Source: Burkholderia guangdongensis | GTDB taxonomy: Bacteria > Pseudomonadota > Gammaproteobacteria > Burkholderiales > Burkholderiaceae | Assembly: GCF_013403875.1 (NCBI RefSeq) | Contig: NZ_JACBNX010000003.1 | Coordinates: 1 to 64,000 of the forward strand | Direction of reading: 5' to 3' | Length of the DNA: 64,000 nt | In this document: positions 19,079 through 27,633 of the stretch, piece after piece | How the letters are laid out: the number at the start of each line of letters is the position of its first letter | How positions within the stretch are numbered: position 1 is the first letter of the stretch | Notes under the pieces: generated by a model | The model's input: only the letters and a program-made list of their open reading frames with translations | The model's database searches: none | Told to the model about the DNA's origin: nothing | Made by a program: the position numbers and the translations under genes

Positions 19079-20650
19079 TCAATGTGCATCCGGCGGCGGC
19101 GGCGCCATGGAAATCGGGTTCGTGAACAGCACCGCGACGAGCGCGACGACGAAGCACATCGACAGCACGTAGTAGACGTCCGCGTACGTCAGCGTGAGCG
19201 CTTCGCGATAGACGATCCGGTGCAGCGTCGCGAGGCTCGCCTGCGCGGCGTTCAGCGCATCGCCAGCGGCCGCCATCCAGTGCGCGACCTGCCCGCCGAG
19301 CAGCGCATCGACCTGCGGCTGCCCGGCGGTGATGCGCTCGTTCAGCCTCAGGTAATGGAAGTTGAGCCGGTCGTTGAGCATCGTCGCGCTGACCGCGATG
19401 CCGATCGCGCCGCCCAGGTTGCGCATCAGATTGAACAGCCCGCTCGCGGATTTCAGCCGCGACGGCGGCAGCGAGCCGAGCGCCATCGTCACGATCGGTG
19501 GTACCGCGAATTGCTGGCCGATGCCACGCAGCGCCTGCGGCAGCAGCAGTTCCCGCCAGCCCCAGTCGTGCGTGATCGGCGTGTACAGATAACAGCCGAG
19601 GCCGAAGCAGATGAGCCCGAACACCAGCCGCGCGCGCATGCTCGCATAGCGCGACGCGATCGCATAGGCGCCGAGCGCGAGCATCTGGAACACGCCGACC
19701 GACAGCAGCGCGACGCCAGTCTGCAGCGAGCTGAAGCCGCGCACCTGCGTCAGGAACAGCGGCGTCAGGAAGACCGTCACGAAAATGCCGATGCCCGTCA
19801 CGAACGACAGCAAGCAGCCGATGCCGAAGTTGCGCACGGCCAGCGCGCGAAGATCGACGATCGGATCGTCGGTGGTCAGCGCGCGCACGATGAACAGGAA
19901 CCCGCAAATCGCCGATATCCACGCGCAGACGACGATCGCCTGATCGCTGAACCAGTTCTTGCGCGGTCCCTCCTCAAGCACGTATTCGAGGCAGCCGAGA
20001 AATCCCGACATCAGCAGCATGCCGAAGTAGTCGCCGTTGCGGATCAGGCGGAGATCGGGCTCGTCGATCCGCACGTACTTCGGCACCAGCGCGGCCACGG
20101 CGATGCCGGGCACCAGATTCAGATAGAACAGCCAGTGCCACGACCACTGATCGGTGATCCACCCGCCGATGACGGGCCCGATCGCCGGCGCCAGCGACGC
20201 GAGCGCGCCGATCGTCGTCGACGCGACGAGGCGCTGCTTGCCGGGAAACAGCACGAACGCAGTCGTGAACACCGTCGGGATCATCGCGGCGCCGAGCGCG
20301 CCTTGCAGGCCGCGAAACAGGATCATCGAATGGATGTCCCACGCGAGCCCGCACAGCATGCTCGTGATCGTGAATCCGATCGCCGACGCGACGAACAGCC
20401 AGCGCGTCGAAAACACCTTCGACAGCCATCCCGACATCGGGATCACCAGGATCTCGGCGATCAGATACGCGGTCTGCACCCAGGACAGCTCGTCCTGGCT
20501 CGCGGAAAGACCGCCGCCGATGTCGCGCAGCGAAGACGCGACGATCTGAATGTCCAGCGTCGCCATGAAGAAGCCCACGCACATCAGCGCGAAGGCGAAC
20601 ACGCGCTGGCGGATCGGCTGCGTGGAAGGGTCGGCATGCGGGGTCGTCAT
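19079..20650 (-). CDS. emrB: EmrB/QacA-type MFS drug exporter (DHA2)
   Basis: A 523-residue transporter with about 14 membrane segments. The DHA2 signature is visible: FFMATLDIQIVASSLRDIGG in TM1, then LSWVQTAYLIAEILVIPMSG and the motif-C region LAPAIGPVIGGWITDQWSWH. The Asp in TM1 (LDIQIV) is the conserved proton/substrate residue. It exports drugs or aromatic compounds with EmrA and the OprM-like channel. I chose the ATG at 20650 (MTTPHADPST), 19 bases after emrA, over a long Arg/Cys-rich extension that lies inside emrA. Confidence 0.93.
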   Translation of the reverse strand: MTTPHADPSTQPIRQRVFAFALMCVGFFMATLDIQIVASSLRDIGGGLSASQDELSWVQTAYLIAEILVIPMSGWLSKVFSTRWLFVASAIGFTITSMLCGLAWDIHSMILFRGLQGALGAAMIPTVFTTAFVLFPGKQRLVASTTIGALASLAPAIGPVIGGWITDQWSWHWLFYLNLVPGIAVAALVPKYVRIDEPDLRLIRNGDYFGMLLMSGFLGCLEYVLEEGPRKNWFSDQAIVVCAWISAICGFLFIVRALTTDDPIVDLRALAVRNFGIGCLLSFVTGIGIFVTVFLTPLFLTQVRGFSSLQTGVALLSVGVFQMLALGAYAIASRYASMRARLVFGLICFGLGCYLYTPITHDWGWRELLLPQALRGIGQQFAVPPIVTMALGSLPPSRLKSASGLFNLMRNLGGAIGIAVSATMLNDRLNFHYLRLNERITAGQPQVDALLGGQVAHWMAAAGDALNAAQASLATLHRIVYREALTLTYADVYYVLSMCFVVALVAVLFTNPISMAPPPPDAH

Positions 20651-20669
20651 CACCGGTTCTCCTGCCGCG

Positions 20670-21758
20670 TCACTGCGCGCGATCGAGGTGCACGTCCACG
20701 ACCGCCGATAGTCCCGGCCGCAACACGCCGTCAAGGCCCGGCTGCGCATCGAGATGCACGCGCACCGGCACGCGCTGCACGATCTTCGTGAAATTGCCGG
20801 TCGCGTTTTCGGCGGGCAGCACGCTGAACGTCGCACCGGTCGCCGGCGCGAGGCTTTCGACGCGGCCGTGCAGGCTCAGGTTCGATGCGTCGAGCGACAC
20901 GTCCACGTGGTCGCCGACGCGCATCTTCTTCAGTTGGTCTTCCTTGAAGTTCGCGTCGATCCACAGGCCCGACGCCGGCACGATCGTCAGCAACGGCGCG
21001 CCAACGTTCGCGAGCATCCCGACGCGGCCGGTGCGGTTGGCGACGTAGCCGTCGACCGGCGAGCGGATCGTCGCATACTCGACGTTCAACTGCGCGACGC
21101 GCTGCGCCGCGAGCGCGGTGTCGACGCGCGCGCGCGCCTCGCCCAACTGCGCGCCGATCACGTCGAGCTGGCGTTTCGCGGCGAGCAGCCCCGCGTCGCT
21201 GCGCTCGACGGCCGCGCCCGCTTTCGAGTAATCGGCGTCCGCGCGCTCGACGACCTGCGTGGACACCGCATCGTCCTTCACGAGCTCGCGATAGCGCGCG
21301 CGATCGGACGTCGCGCGCGTCAACTCGGCGCCCGACGCGCTGCGCTCCGCCGCCTGCTGGTTGATGACCGCGAACTGAAGCTGCTGCGTCGCCTCGAGTT
21401 CCGCGACCGCCGAGCGCGCCCGCTCGACGTCGGCCATCGCCTGCGCGAGCTTCGCGTCATAGTCGCGCGAATCGAGGCGGATCAGCACGTCACCGGCTTT
21501 CACGCGCTGGTTGTCCGCGACGAGAATCGCGTCGATGAAGCCGCCGACTTTCGGCGCGAGCACGGTGACGTTGCCGCCGACGTACGCATCGTCGGTGCTC
21601 TCATGCCAACGCAGCACGAAATACCAGTCCAGCGTCGCGATGGCGACGGCGGCAACGACGCCCGCGATCGCCAGCGCCATCCACGGCACGGTCCGACGCC
21701 CGGTGATGCGCCCGGATTCGACGGTCTCCCGCTGCGTGACAGTTGGTGTAGTGCTCAT
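20670..21758 (-). CDS. emrA: EmrA/HlyD-type periplasmic adaptor
   Basis: A 362-residue membrane fusion protein: one N-terminal membrane segment (WMALAIAGVVAAVAIATLDW), a biotinyl-lipoyl half-motif (VTVLAPKVGGFIDAILVADN), an alpha-helical hairpin rich in Ala/Glu/Arg, and the matching second half (YATIRSPVDGYVANRTGRVG). It bridges EmrB and the outer-membrane channel. It is the first gene of the pump operon, with 227 bases of upstream control region next to the lysR gene. Confidence 0.94.
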   Translation of the reverse strand: MSTTPTVTQRETVESGRITGRRTVPWMALAIAGVVAAVAIATLDWYFVLRWHESTDDAYVGGNVTVLAPKVGGFIDAILVADNQRVKAGDVLIRLDSRDYDAKLAQAMADVERARSAVAELEATQQLQFAVINQQAAERSASGAELTRATSDRARYRELVKDDAVSTQVVERADADYSKAGAAVERSDAGLLAAKRQLDVIGAQLGEARARVDTALAAQRVAQLNVEYATIRSPVDGYVANRTGRVGMLANVGAPLLTIVPASGLWIDANFKEDQLKKMRVGDHVDVSLDASNLSLHGRVESLAPATGATFSVLPAENATGNFTKIVQRVPVRVHLDAQPGLDGVLRPGLSAVVDVHLDRAQ

Positions 21759-21767
21759 CGTTTTACC

Positions 21768-21853
21768 TATGCATATACACTAATTAGGACGAACCTCGGC
21801 ATCTCGCGATCACTCGCCGGCTCGCCGGCCGTCGATCGACATGTGCATGCACA
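21768..21853. promoter_or_regulatory. Probable operator region of the efflux operon
   Basis: Two palindrome-like motifs lie before emrA: ATGCATAT at 21769-21776, and TGTGCATGCACA at 21842-21853, a perfect 12-base palindrome inside ACATGTG...CACATGT. ATGCATAT also occurs in the lysR-marR spacer, so one regulator may act at both places. Confidence 0.45.
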
Positions 21854-21985
21854 CATGTTAGCCGGCGTGTGCCCGGCCACTAAGATGCGGCGGCGTACCA
21901 ATTTGTATCGCGATTCGTACCAATCCCGGCAACAATGCAATGGCTCACGGGTTTTCCCGGATAGGCCAGCCGACCGCCGCTTCGC

Positions 21986-22903
21986 TCAGCGCGCGTCGGA
22001 ACCGCCGTTCGCGTGCTCGTAGAACGCCGCCGCGTAGTCGATGAACGCCCTCACCTTTGCCGGAATCAACGCCCTGCTCGCATACGCGAGCTTGATGTCG
22101 ACGTGCGCGTCGATCATCTCGACGCCTTCCAGCACCTGCGTCAGCGTGCCGTTCCCCAACTCCGTTTCGACGAGCGACCTCGGGATCGCGCCGATCCCGA
22201 GGTGACGCAGCACCATCTCCCGATTGAACGCGGGATTGTTCGACGAGATGTCGAACTGGTACGGAATCGACACCTCCTGACCGTCGACGCGGAACATCAG
22301 CGATGGCCGGCGCAGCGACACCGACATCGCGACGAAGCGATGATCGAGCAGGTCCATCGGCGTCGCCGGCGCGTGATGTTCGCGCAGGTACTGCGGCGTC
22401 GCGACCAGCACGACCGGGATGCGTCTCAGCAGCCGGACCACCATCTTGTCGCTGTTCAGCATGTACGGCACGACGATGCCGAGATCGAAGCCGTCGGCCA
22501 CGAGATCGACCGGGCGCTCGGTCAGCGTCACGTCGAGGCGCACCTTCGGAAAGGCCGTCTTGAATCCGGCGATCAGCGGCACGAGCCGGTTCAGCGTCGC
22601 GGTGGTGTGCGCGACGATCCTCAGCAACCCGTCCGGCTCGCGCGCCTGCACTTGCGCGTCGGCCTCGAGCGCGTCCAGTTCGTCGAGAATCTGCGAGCAT
22701 CGCTCATAGATCCGTTCCGCCGCCTCGGTCAGCGACACCTGTCGGGTCGTTCGATGAAGCAGCCGGCAGCCGAGGCGCTCCTCCAGCTCGGCGATCGCGC
22801 GGGACACGACGGGGCGCGCGAGCCCGTGCATGTCCGCCGCGCGGGTGAAGCTGCGTGCCTCCACGACCGAGCGGAAAATCCGCAGTTTGTCGAAATAGTC
22901 CAT
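21986..22903 (-). CDS. LysR-family transcriptional regulator
   Basis: A 305-residue LysR protein. The N-terminal winged helix is clear (MDYFDKLRIFRSVVEARSF, then HGLARPVVSRAIAELEERLG), followed by the substrate-binding domain (RLVPLIAGFKTAFPKVRLDV). It belongs to the AaeR/DsdC-like group common next to efflux pumps. It lies upstream of, and in the same direction as, emrA, and divergent from marR, so it likely controls the pump. I chose the ATG at 22903, the standard start of the HTH domain. Confidence 0.92.
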   Translation of the reverse strand: MDYFDKLRIFRSVVEARSFTRAADMHGLARPVVSRAIAELEERLGCRLLHRTTRQVSLTEAAERIYERCSQILDELDALEADAQVQAREPDGLLRIVAHTTATLNRLVPLIAGFKTAFPKVRLDVTLTERPVDLVADGFDLGIVVPYMLNSDKMVVRLLRRIPVVLVATPQYLREHHAPATPMDLLDHRFVAMSVSLRRPSLMFRVDGQEVSIPYQFDISSNNPAFNREMVLRHLGIGAIPRSLVETELGNGTLTQVLEGVEMIDAHVDIKLAYASRALIPAKVRAFIDYAAAFYEHANGGSDAR

Positions 22904-22962
22904 CTGCCCCACCTCGTATGATCCGCCCCCGAACGGCACGTGCTCGCAAGTATATATTGACA

Positions 22963-22980
22963 ATATGCATATGCACATAT
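22963..22980. promoter_or_regulatory. AT-rich palindromic operator between lysR and marR
   Basis: The 90-base lysR-marR spacer is unusually AT-rich and contains the perfect palindrome ATATGCATAT (22963-22972) followed by GCACATATAT. The ATGCATAT core recurs before emrA. The site ends 13 bases before the marR ATG, a good position for MarR self-repression. Confidence 0.5.
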
Positions 22981-22993
22981 ATCTTTCCACCCC

Positions 22994-23422
22994 ATGAGCG
23001 ATCACGATTTCGGCATCGAATGCAACTGCTTCGCGCTGCGTCAGGCGGCGCGATTCGCTACGCAGATCTACGAGCGCCACCTGAGCGCAGTCGGCGTCAC
23101 GCCGGCTCAGTTCTCGATTCTCGCGCGGCTGTCGCGTCAGCGCGACGTGCTGATGAGCGACCTCGCCGACGCGATGGTGATGGACCGCACGACGCTGCTG
23201 CGCGCGCTCAAGCCGCTGCAGCGCGACGGCCTCGTCGAAGCCGCGCCGTCCGAGAGCGATGCGCGCGCGCATTCGCTGAATCTGACGAAAGAAGGCCAGC
23301 GGATTTTCGGGAAAGCGAAGATCGCGTGGAAGGCCGCGCAGGACGAATTCGAAAGCACGTTCGGCCGCACACGCTCGAAAGCGTTGCGCGGCGAGCTGTT
23401 CAGTCTGACCGCGAAACGATAG
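22994..23422 (+). CDS. MarR-family regulator
   Basis: A 142-residue winged-helix protein. The N-terminal C-x-C of FGIECNCFALRQAAR is a known feature of a MarR subgroup. The recognition region is LMSDLADAMVMDRTTLLRAL and the wing is LVEAAPSESDARAHSLNLT. It probably represses itself and the EmrAB-OprM pump through the shared ATGCATAT operators, releasing on binding a small phenolic or drug; the ligand is inferred from the family only. Confidence 0.9.
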   Translation: MSDHDFGIECNCFALRQAARFATQIYERHLSAVGVTPAQFSILARLSRQRDVLMSDLADAMVMDRTTLLRALKPLQRDGLVEAAPSESDARAHSLNLTKEGQRIFGKAKIAWKAAQDEFESTFGRTRSKALRGELFSLTAKR

Positions 23423-23561
23423 CGCAATCGGTCGCCCCCCGGCATTCCGTTTTAAGCGTGCTTTAATCCGCGTCTCCTACGCTGAAACCAGCGTCTCGCG
23501 TCGCCGCGCACCCGTGTGGCTGTCCGGCGATCGAGCCGGGTTTCAAGTGTCGGAGCAGCGC

Positions 23562-24200
23562 ATGGACGAACCACCGGTCGAATCCGCCGACGTCGATGTC
23601 AATGTCGATGTCCATCGGCGCAGATGGCTGATCGCGACATCCGTCGCGACCGGCCTCGGGAGCGTCGCCGCCGCGATCCCGTTCGCGGAGTCGCTGTCGC
23701 CGCCCGCCAGCGCACTGGCCGCGGGCGCGCCGGTCAAGGCCGACATCAGCCAGCTCACCGTCGGCGCCATGATGACGGTCGCCTGGCGCGGCAAGCCGGT
23801 GTTCATCGTCGACCGGTCGCCGGCGATGCTCGACGGCGTCGTCAAGGCCGCGTCGATGGTCGCCGATCCGGACACGTCGAATCCGTTCTCGATGCCGTTG
23901 CCGGACTACTGCAGGAACGCGTTCCGCTCGCGTGCCGATCATCGGAACATCCTCGTGGTGATCGGCGTCTGCACGCATCTCGGCTGCACGCCGATTCCGC
24001 GCTTCGAGCCGGGAGCGCAGCCGAACCTTCCCGACGACTGGCCCGGCGGGTTTCTCTGCCCGTGTCACGGCTCGACGTACGATCTCGCCGGACGCGTGTT
24101 CCGCGACAAGCCGGCGCCGCAAAACCTCGACGTGCCCCGTTATATGTTCGTGTCGTCGACCGAGTTGCTGATCGGGCGGGACGAGCACGGCGACGCGTAG
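23562..24200 (+). CDS. Solitary Rieske iron-sulphur protein (PetA-like)
   Basis: A 212-residue protein with a Tat-like N-terminus (HRRRWLIATSVATGLGSVAA) and a C-terminal Rieske domain with both cluster motifs, CTHLGC and CPCHGS. It resembles the iron-sulphur subunit of the cytochrome bc1 complex (the stretch SQLTVGAMMTVAWRGKPVFI is typical). No cytochrome b or c1 gene follows; downstream lies a dehydrogenase remnant and stress genes. It may be a second PetA used under low oxygen, or serve another electron path. I chose the ATG at 23562, which gives the twin-Arg signal, over a GTG 16 codons upstream. Confidence 0.85.
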   Translation: MDEPPVESADVDVNVDVHRRRWLIATSVATGLGSVAAAIPFAESLSPPASALAAGAPVKADISQLTVGAMMTVAWRGKPVFIVDRSPAMLDGVVKAASMVADPDTSNPFSMPLPDYCRNAFRSRADHRNILVVIGVCTHLGCTPIPRFEPGAQPNLPDDWPGGFLCPCHGSTYDLAGRVFRDKPAPQNLDVPRYMFVSSTELLIGRDEHGDA

Positions 24201-24300
24201 CGGACAAGAAAATCTACACGATGGACGACGCGCTGCGCCTGCTGGCGCCGCGCGCATTCACGACGCACGACGGCCTTGCGCCGTCGCGCCGCCTCGCATG

Positions 24301-24443
24301 TCACGCGACTTCGATGATGACCTTCAGCGCATGCGTATCCGCGGCACGGCCGAACGTGTCGTAAGCCAGCCCGATGTCGTCGAGCGCTTCGCACAGCTCG
24401 AACGTCGCCGGCACGCCGACGGCTTCGATCGCGCAGGCCTCCG
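24301..24443 (-). pseudogene. Remnant of a zinc-type alcohol dehydrogenase with an internal deletion
   Basis: The minus strand encodes IEAVGVPATFELCEALDD joined directly to IGLAYDTFGRAADTHALKV and ends IIEVA-stop. In full-length zinc alcohol dehydrogenases these two blocks are separated by about 60 residues (nucleotide-domain middle to C-terminus). The N-terminal two thirds are also missing. It is therefore a decayed 3' fragment with an internal deletion. There is no start codon in a sensible place. Confidence 0.7.
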
Positions 24444-24457
24444 TTGATCTGCGTCAA
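24444..24457. promoter_or_regulatory. FNR/Anr-type box upstream of the first universal stress gene
   Basis: TTGAT-CTGC-GTCAA, one mismatch to the TTGAT-N4-ATCAA consensus, centred about 75 bases before the USP ATG. The FNR protein at 27791-28564 has the recognition residues for this sequence. Confidence 0.65.
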
Positions 24458-24524
24458 GCGCGCGGACAGCCCCGTTCGTAGACTGAATCGCACTGACGGA
24501 TCCACCGTCGATGGAGGGAACGCG

Positions 24525-25364
24525 ATGAGCTACAAGAGCCTGGTCGTGCATCTCGACACGAGCGACCGCGCGCATCCGCGCCTCGAATTCGCATTGCGGC
24601 TCGCGCGGCGATTCGGAGCGCATCTGACCGGTGTCTTCGCCGTCTATACGCCGGAGCCGAGCTCGTTCTACGTGATGGCCGGATCCGCCGAGTATTTCCG
24701 CGCCTACCGCGAGCAGCGCGACGAGCGGGCCGCCGCACTCCAGCGCCTGTTTCATGCGGAAACCGCGCGCGCGAAGATTTCGAGCAACTGGATCGCCGCC
24801 GACACGCGGGCAAACCGCGCGGTGCCCCATCATGCGCGCTATGCGGACCTCGTGATCGCCGGCCAAAGCAATCCGGACGACCCCGAGTCATACATCGACG
24901 ACCAGTTCCCGGAGAACCTGGTCCTGTCGGCCGGCCGCCCGGTGCTGTTCCTGCCTTACGCGGGGGAATTTCCGTCGGTCGGCGAGCGCGTGCTCGTCGC
25001 CTGGGACGGCAGCCGGGAAGCGGTGCGGGCCGCGCACGACGCAATGCCGTTCGTCGAGCACGCGAAGCGCACGGCGATCGTCGCGGTCACCGGCGCGAAC
25101 GACGCGCCGGCGACCTTGCCCATTCCTGGCGCCGACGCGGCGCTGATGCTCGCCCGTCACGCGGCGAACGTCGACGTGCTCGACGTCGTCGGCGACGACG
25201 ACACGTCCGTTGGCGACGCGTTGCTGTCGCGCGCACACGAGACCGGGGCCGATCTGCTCGTGATGGGCGCCTATGGGCACACGCGCTGGCGCGAGCTGCT
25301 GATGGGCGGCGCGACGCGCACCGTGCTCGCGTCGATGACACTGCCCGTTCTGATGTCGCACTGA
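24525..25364 (+). CDS. Tandem-domain universal stress protein
   Basis: A 279-residue protein with two UspA folds. The N-terminal domain begins MSYKSLVVHLDTSDRAHPRL; the C-terminal domain ends with a nucleotide-binding motif of the G-2x-G-9x-G type (MGAYGHTRWRELLMGGATRTVL). Such proteins accumulate under oxygen limitation and starvation and may bind ATP. The third gene of this series (26004-26837) shares its N-terminus and ending, so the two are paralogs. A GGAGGG ribosome site precedes the ATG, and an FNR box lies upstream. Confidence 0.9.
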   Translation: MSYKSLVVHLDTSDRAHPRLEFALRLARRFGAHLTGVFAVYTPEPSSFYVMAGSAEYFRAYREQRDERAAALQRLFHAETARAKISSNWIAADTRANRAVPHHARYADLVIAGQSNPDDPESYIDDQFPENLVLSAGRPVLFLPYAGEFPSVGERVLVAWDGSREAVRAAHDAMPFVEHAKRTAIVAVTGANDAPATLPIPGADAALMLARHAANVDVLDVVGDDDTSVGDALLSRAHETGADLLVMGAYGHTRWRELLMGGATRTVLASMTLPVLMSH

Positions 25365-25413
25365 GCGCGCCGATGCGCGACGCGATCACGCTCCTGCGCG
25401 GCGATCGCGGCGC

Positions 25414-25427
25414 TTGATCCAGATCAG
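25414..25427. promoter_or_regulatory. FNR/Anr-type box upstream of the second universal stress gene
   Basis: TTGAT-CCAG-ATCAG, one mismatch at the last base from TTGAT-N4-ATCAA, centred about 65 bases before the ATG at 25486. Confidence 0.65.
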
Positions 25428-25485
25428 CGCAAGCGCCGCCGCCGCGTCGATGATGAATACATCTCCACCCGTTCAAGGAAACGCC

Positions 25486-26007
25486 ATGTACTCGAAAATC
25501 CTGGTCGCACTCGACGGCAGCGAGACGTCATCGCATGCGCTCGACGTTGCGCTGACGCTCGCGTCGGAAGCGGGTGCACGCCTGCACCCGGTCTACGTCG
25601 TCGATTTCCTGGTGCCGGCCTACGACGCGCCCGGGTACGATCCGTCGATCATGATCGAGGCGGTCCGTGACGAGGGCCAGCAGGTCGTCGACGACGCCGC
25701 GAAACGCATGGCCGCCCACGGCGTTTCCGGAACGCCGCAGATCGCCGAAACCGATCCGGTTGGCGAAGACGTCGCGCAGCGCATTCTGACCGTCGCCGCC
25801 CAGGCGGGCGACGAGCTGATCGTGATGGGCACGCACGGCCGGCGCGGTTTCCAGCGCCTCATGCTCGGCAGCGTCGCCGAGCGCCTGCTGCGCAGCGCCA
25901 CGTGCCCCGTTCTGATCGTCCCGGCGCACCGCGCACAGGCGGCCGCCGTCGAAGCGGCGACGACGGCGGCAACGACGGCGGCAGCGGCCGAAAAGGAGCC
26001 GTCATGA
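25486..26007 (+). CDS. Single-domain universal stress protein
   Basis: A 173-residue UspA protein starting MYSKILVALDGSETSSHAL and carrying the ATP-binding loop VMGTHGRRGFQRLMLGSVAE, which fits the nucleotide-binding subgroup. The C-terminus has a low-complexity Ala/Thr tail encoded by repeated ACGGCGGCA-like units, unusual for the family. Its stop overlaps the start of the next gene (ATGA), so the two are translationally coupled. An FNR box lies upstream. Confidence 0.92.
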   Translation: MYSKILVALDGSETSSHALDVALTLASEAGARLHPVYVVDFLVPAYDAPGYDPSIMIEAVRDEGQQVVDDAAKRMAAHGVSGTPQIAETDPVGEDVAQRILTVAAQAGDELIVMGTHGRRGFQRLMLGSVAERLLRSATCPVLIVPAHRAQAAAVEAATTAATTAAAAEKEPS

Positions 26008-26837
26008 GCTACAAGACCTTGCTCGTCCATCTCGACGACAGCCGGCGCTGCAGCGCGCGCGTGGAACTGGCGCTCGATCTCGCGGGGCGCTGGAACGCGC
26101 ATCTGATCGGCCTCTACGTCGTCTGCCAGGACATGCTCGAACCGTTGCGGCGCCCCGACGAGCCGCTCAAGCTCGCGGTGTACGAGCGCCTGTGCGACGA
26201 ACGCCGGCGGCAGGCGGAGGCCGCGTTCCTCGAGGCGGCCGAACGCGCGGGGCGCCGCGTGGAGTGGCGGGCGCCCGCCGGCCCCTCGACCGACACCGCG
26301 ATGCTGCATGCGCGTCACGCGGATCTCATCGTGCTCGGCCAGTTCAATCCTCACGACCGCACGACAACCATCGCGCACCACTTCGTCGAGGACGTGCTGA
26401 TGGGCAGTGGACGTCCGGCGATCGTCGTGCCGTATGCGGGCCAGGTGCGCACGATCGGCGAGAACGTGCTCGTCGCGTGGGACGGCGGCCGGGAAGCGGC
26501 TCGCGCAATCGGCGACGCGCTGCCGCTGCTCGAACGCGCCCGCTTCGTCACCGTCGAAACGGTGGAGCGCCGGCGGCCGGATCCGGACAAGACGCCCGCC
26601 GGTGTCGACGTCGCCGCGTACCTCGAGCGTCACGGCATCCAGGCGTCGTTCTCGGCGACGCCGCGCGACGGCGACATCGGATCGGGCGCGACGCTGCTCA
26701 ACCGGTCGAGCGACCTCAATGCAGATCTCATCGTGATGGGCGCGTACAGCCACACCCGGATACACGAGCGCGTGCTCGGCGGCGCAACGCGAACGATCCT
26801 GGAAACGATGACGGTGCCGGTGCTGATGTCGCACTGA
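26004..26837 (+). CDS. Tandem-domain universal stress protein, second paralog
   Basis: A 277-residue paralog of the 24525-25364 product, beginning MSYKTLLVHLDDSRRCSARV and ending with GAYSHTRIHERVLGGATRTI and VPVLMSH. The same conserved inner motif FVEDVLMGSGRPAIVVPYAG is found. Translation starts inside the stop of the preceding USP gene. The pair suggests an old duplication flanking the single-domain gene. Confidence 0.9.
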   Translation: MSYKTLLVHLDDSRRCSARVELALDLAGRWNAHLIGLYVVCQDMLEPLRRPDEPLKLAVYERLCDERRRQAEAAFLEAAERAGRRVEWRAPAGPSTDTAMLHARHADLIVLGQFNPHDRTTTIAHHFVEDVLMGSGRPAIVVPYAGQVRTIGENVLVAWDGGREAARAIGDALPLLERARFVTVETVERRRPDPDKTPAGVDVAAYLERHGIQASFSATPRDGDIGSGATLLNRSSDLNADLIVMGAYSHTRIHERVLGGATRTILETMTVPVLMSH

Positions 26838-26846
26838 GCCGCCCCC

Positions 26847-26860
26847 TTGACGCGGATCAA
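26847..26860. promoter_or_regulatory. FNR/Anr-type box upstream of the NarL-type regulator
   Basis: TTGAC-GCGG-ATCAA, one mismatch to consensus, centred about 95 bases before the regulator ATG and ten bases after the USP stop codon. Confidence 0.6.
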
Positions 26861-26947
26861 GCGTGCGGCACGACCTCTCGACCGCCCCGATTGGCGAACA
26901 CCGACAAACCGTACACAATTCCCGCATGAGCAAGGAGAGGAGCAGTC

Positions 26948-27595
26948 GTGATCAAGGTACTCATCGCCGACGACCACGCGCTCGTGAGAGAAGGCCTCCG
27001 GCACATCCTGCGGAACGAGAGCGGCTTCGAAGTCGCCGGCGAAGCGAAGGACAGCGCGTCGACGCTCGCGCTCGTGCGCGGCACCGACGCGCACATTCTC
27101 GTGCTCGACCTGTCGATGCCCGGCCGCAACGGCATCGAGCTCATCAAGCAGATCAAGGATGAAAAACCGGCGCTGCATATCCTCGTACTGACGATGCACG
27201 CGGAGCAGCAATACGCGGTGCGCGCATTCCGCGCGGGAGCGGCCGGCTACATCACGAAGGAAAGCGCGAGCGCCGAACTCGTCGCCGCGCTGACGAAGAT
27301 CGCTTCCGGCGGCGTCTACGTGAGCCTCGCGATGGCGGAGCAGTTCGCGCAAAGCCTCGTCGAGCCGGTCGACTCGCTGCCGCACCAGCGCCTGTCCGAC
27401 CGCGAGTTCGACGTATTCCGCAGAATCGCCGCCGGTCAGGCGATTTCCGAGATCGCCCAGGAACTGTGCGTGAGCGTCAAGACCGTCAGCACGTACAAGA
27501 CCCGCATCCTCGAGAAAATGCAGATGCCGAACGACACGGCGCTCGTGCGCTATGCGGTGCGGCACAAGCTGTTCGACGATTCGGACGAGATCTGA
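26948..27595 (+). CDS. NarL/FixJ-type response regulator, orphan
   Basis: A 215-residue two-domain regulator. The receiver has the acidic pair DD (8-9), phosphoacceptor Asp54 (LVLDLSMPG) and Lys near 104 (YITKES). The C-terminal LuxR-type helix-turn-helix is LSDREFDVFRRIAAGQAISE followed by LCVSVKTVSTYKTRILEKM. No histidine kinase is adjacent, so its partner is elsewhere. Its position between USP genes and FNR, plus an FNR box upstream, suggests a role in the response to low oxygen. A GGAGAGGAG ribosome site precedes the ATG. Confidence 0.92.
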   Translation: MIKVLIADDHALVREGLRHILRNESGFEVAGEAKDSASTLALVRGTDAHILVLDLSMPGRNGIELIKQIKDEKPALHILVLTMHAEQQYAVRAFRAGAAGYITKESASAELVAALTKIASGGVYVSLAMAEQFAQSLVEPVDSLPHQRLSDREFDVFRRIAAGQAISEIAQELCVSVKTVSTYKTRILEKMQMPNDTALVRYAVRHKLFDDSDEI

Positions 27596-27604
27596 GCTTC
27601 GTCG

Positions 27605-27629
27605 CGCGCGATGCTTGCGGCATCGCGCG
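27605..27629 (+). terminator. Hairpin directly after the response regulator gene
   Basis: A perfect ten-base stem CGCGCGATGC/GCATCGCGCG with a TTGCG loop starts ten bases after the stop codon. There is no proper T tract (GTCCTTG follows), so termination may be imperfect. Confidence 0.5.
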
Positions 27630-27633
27630 TCCT

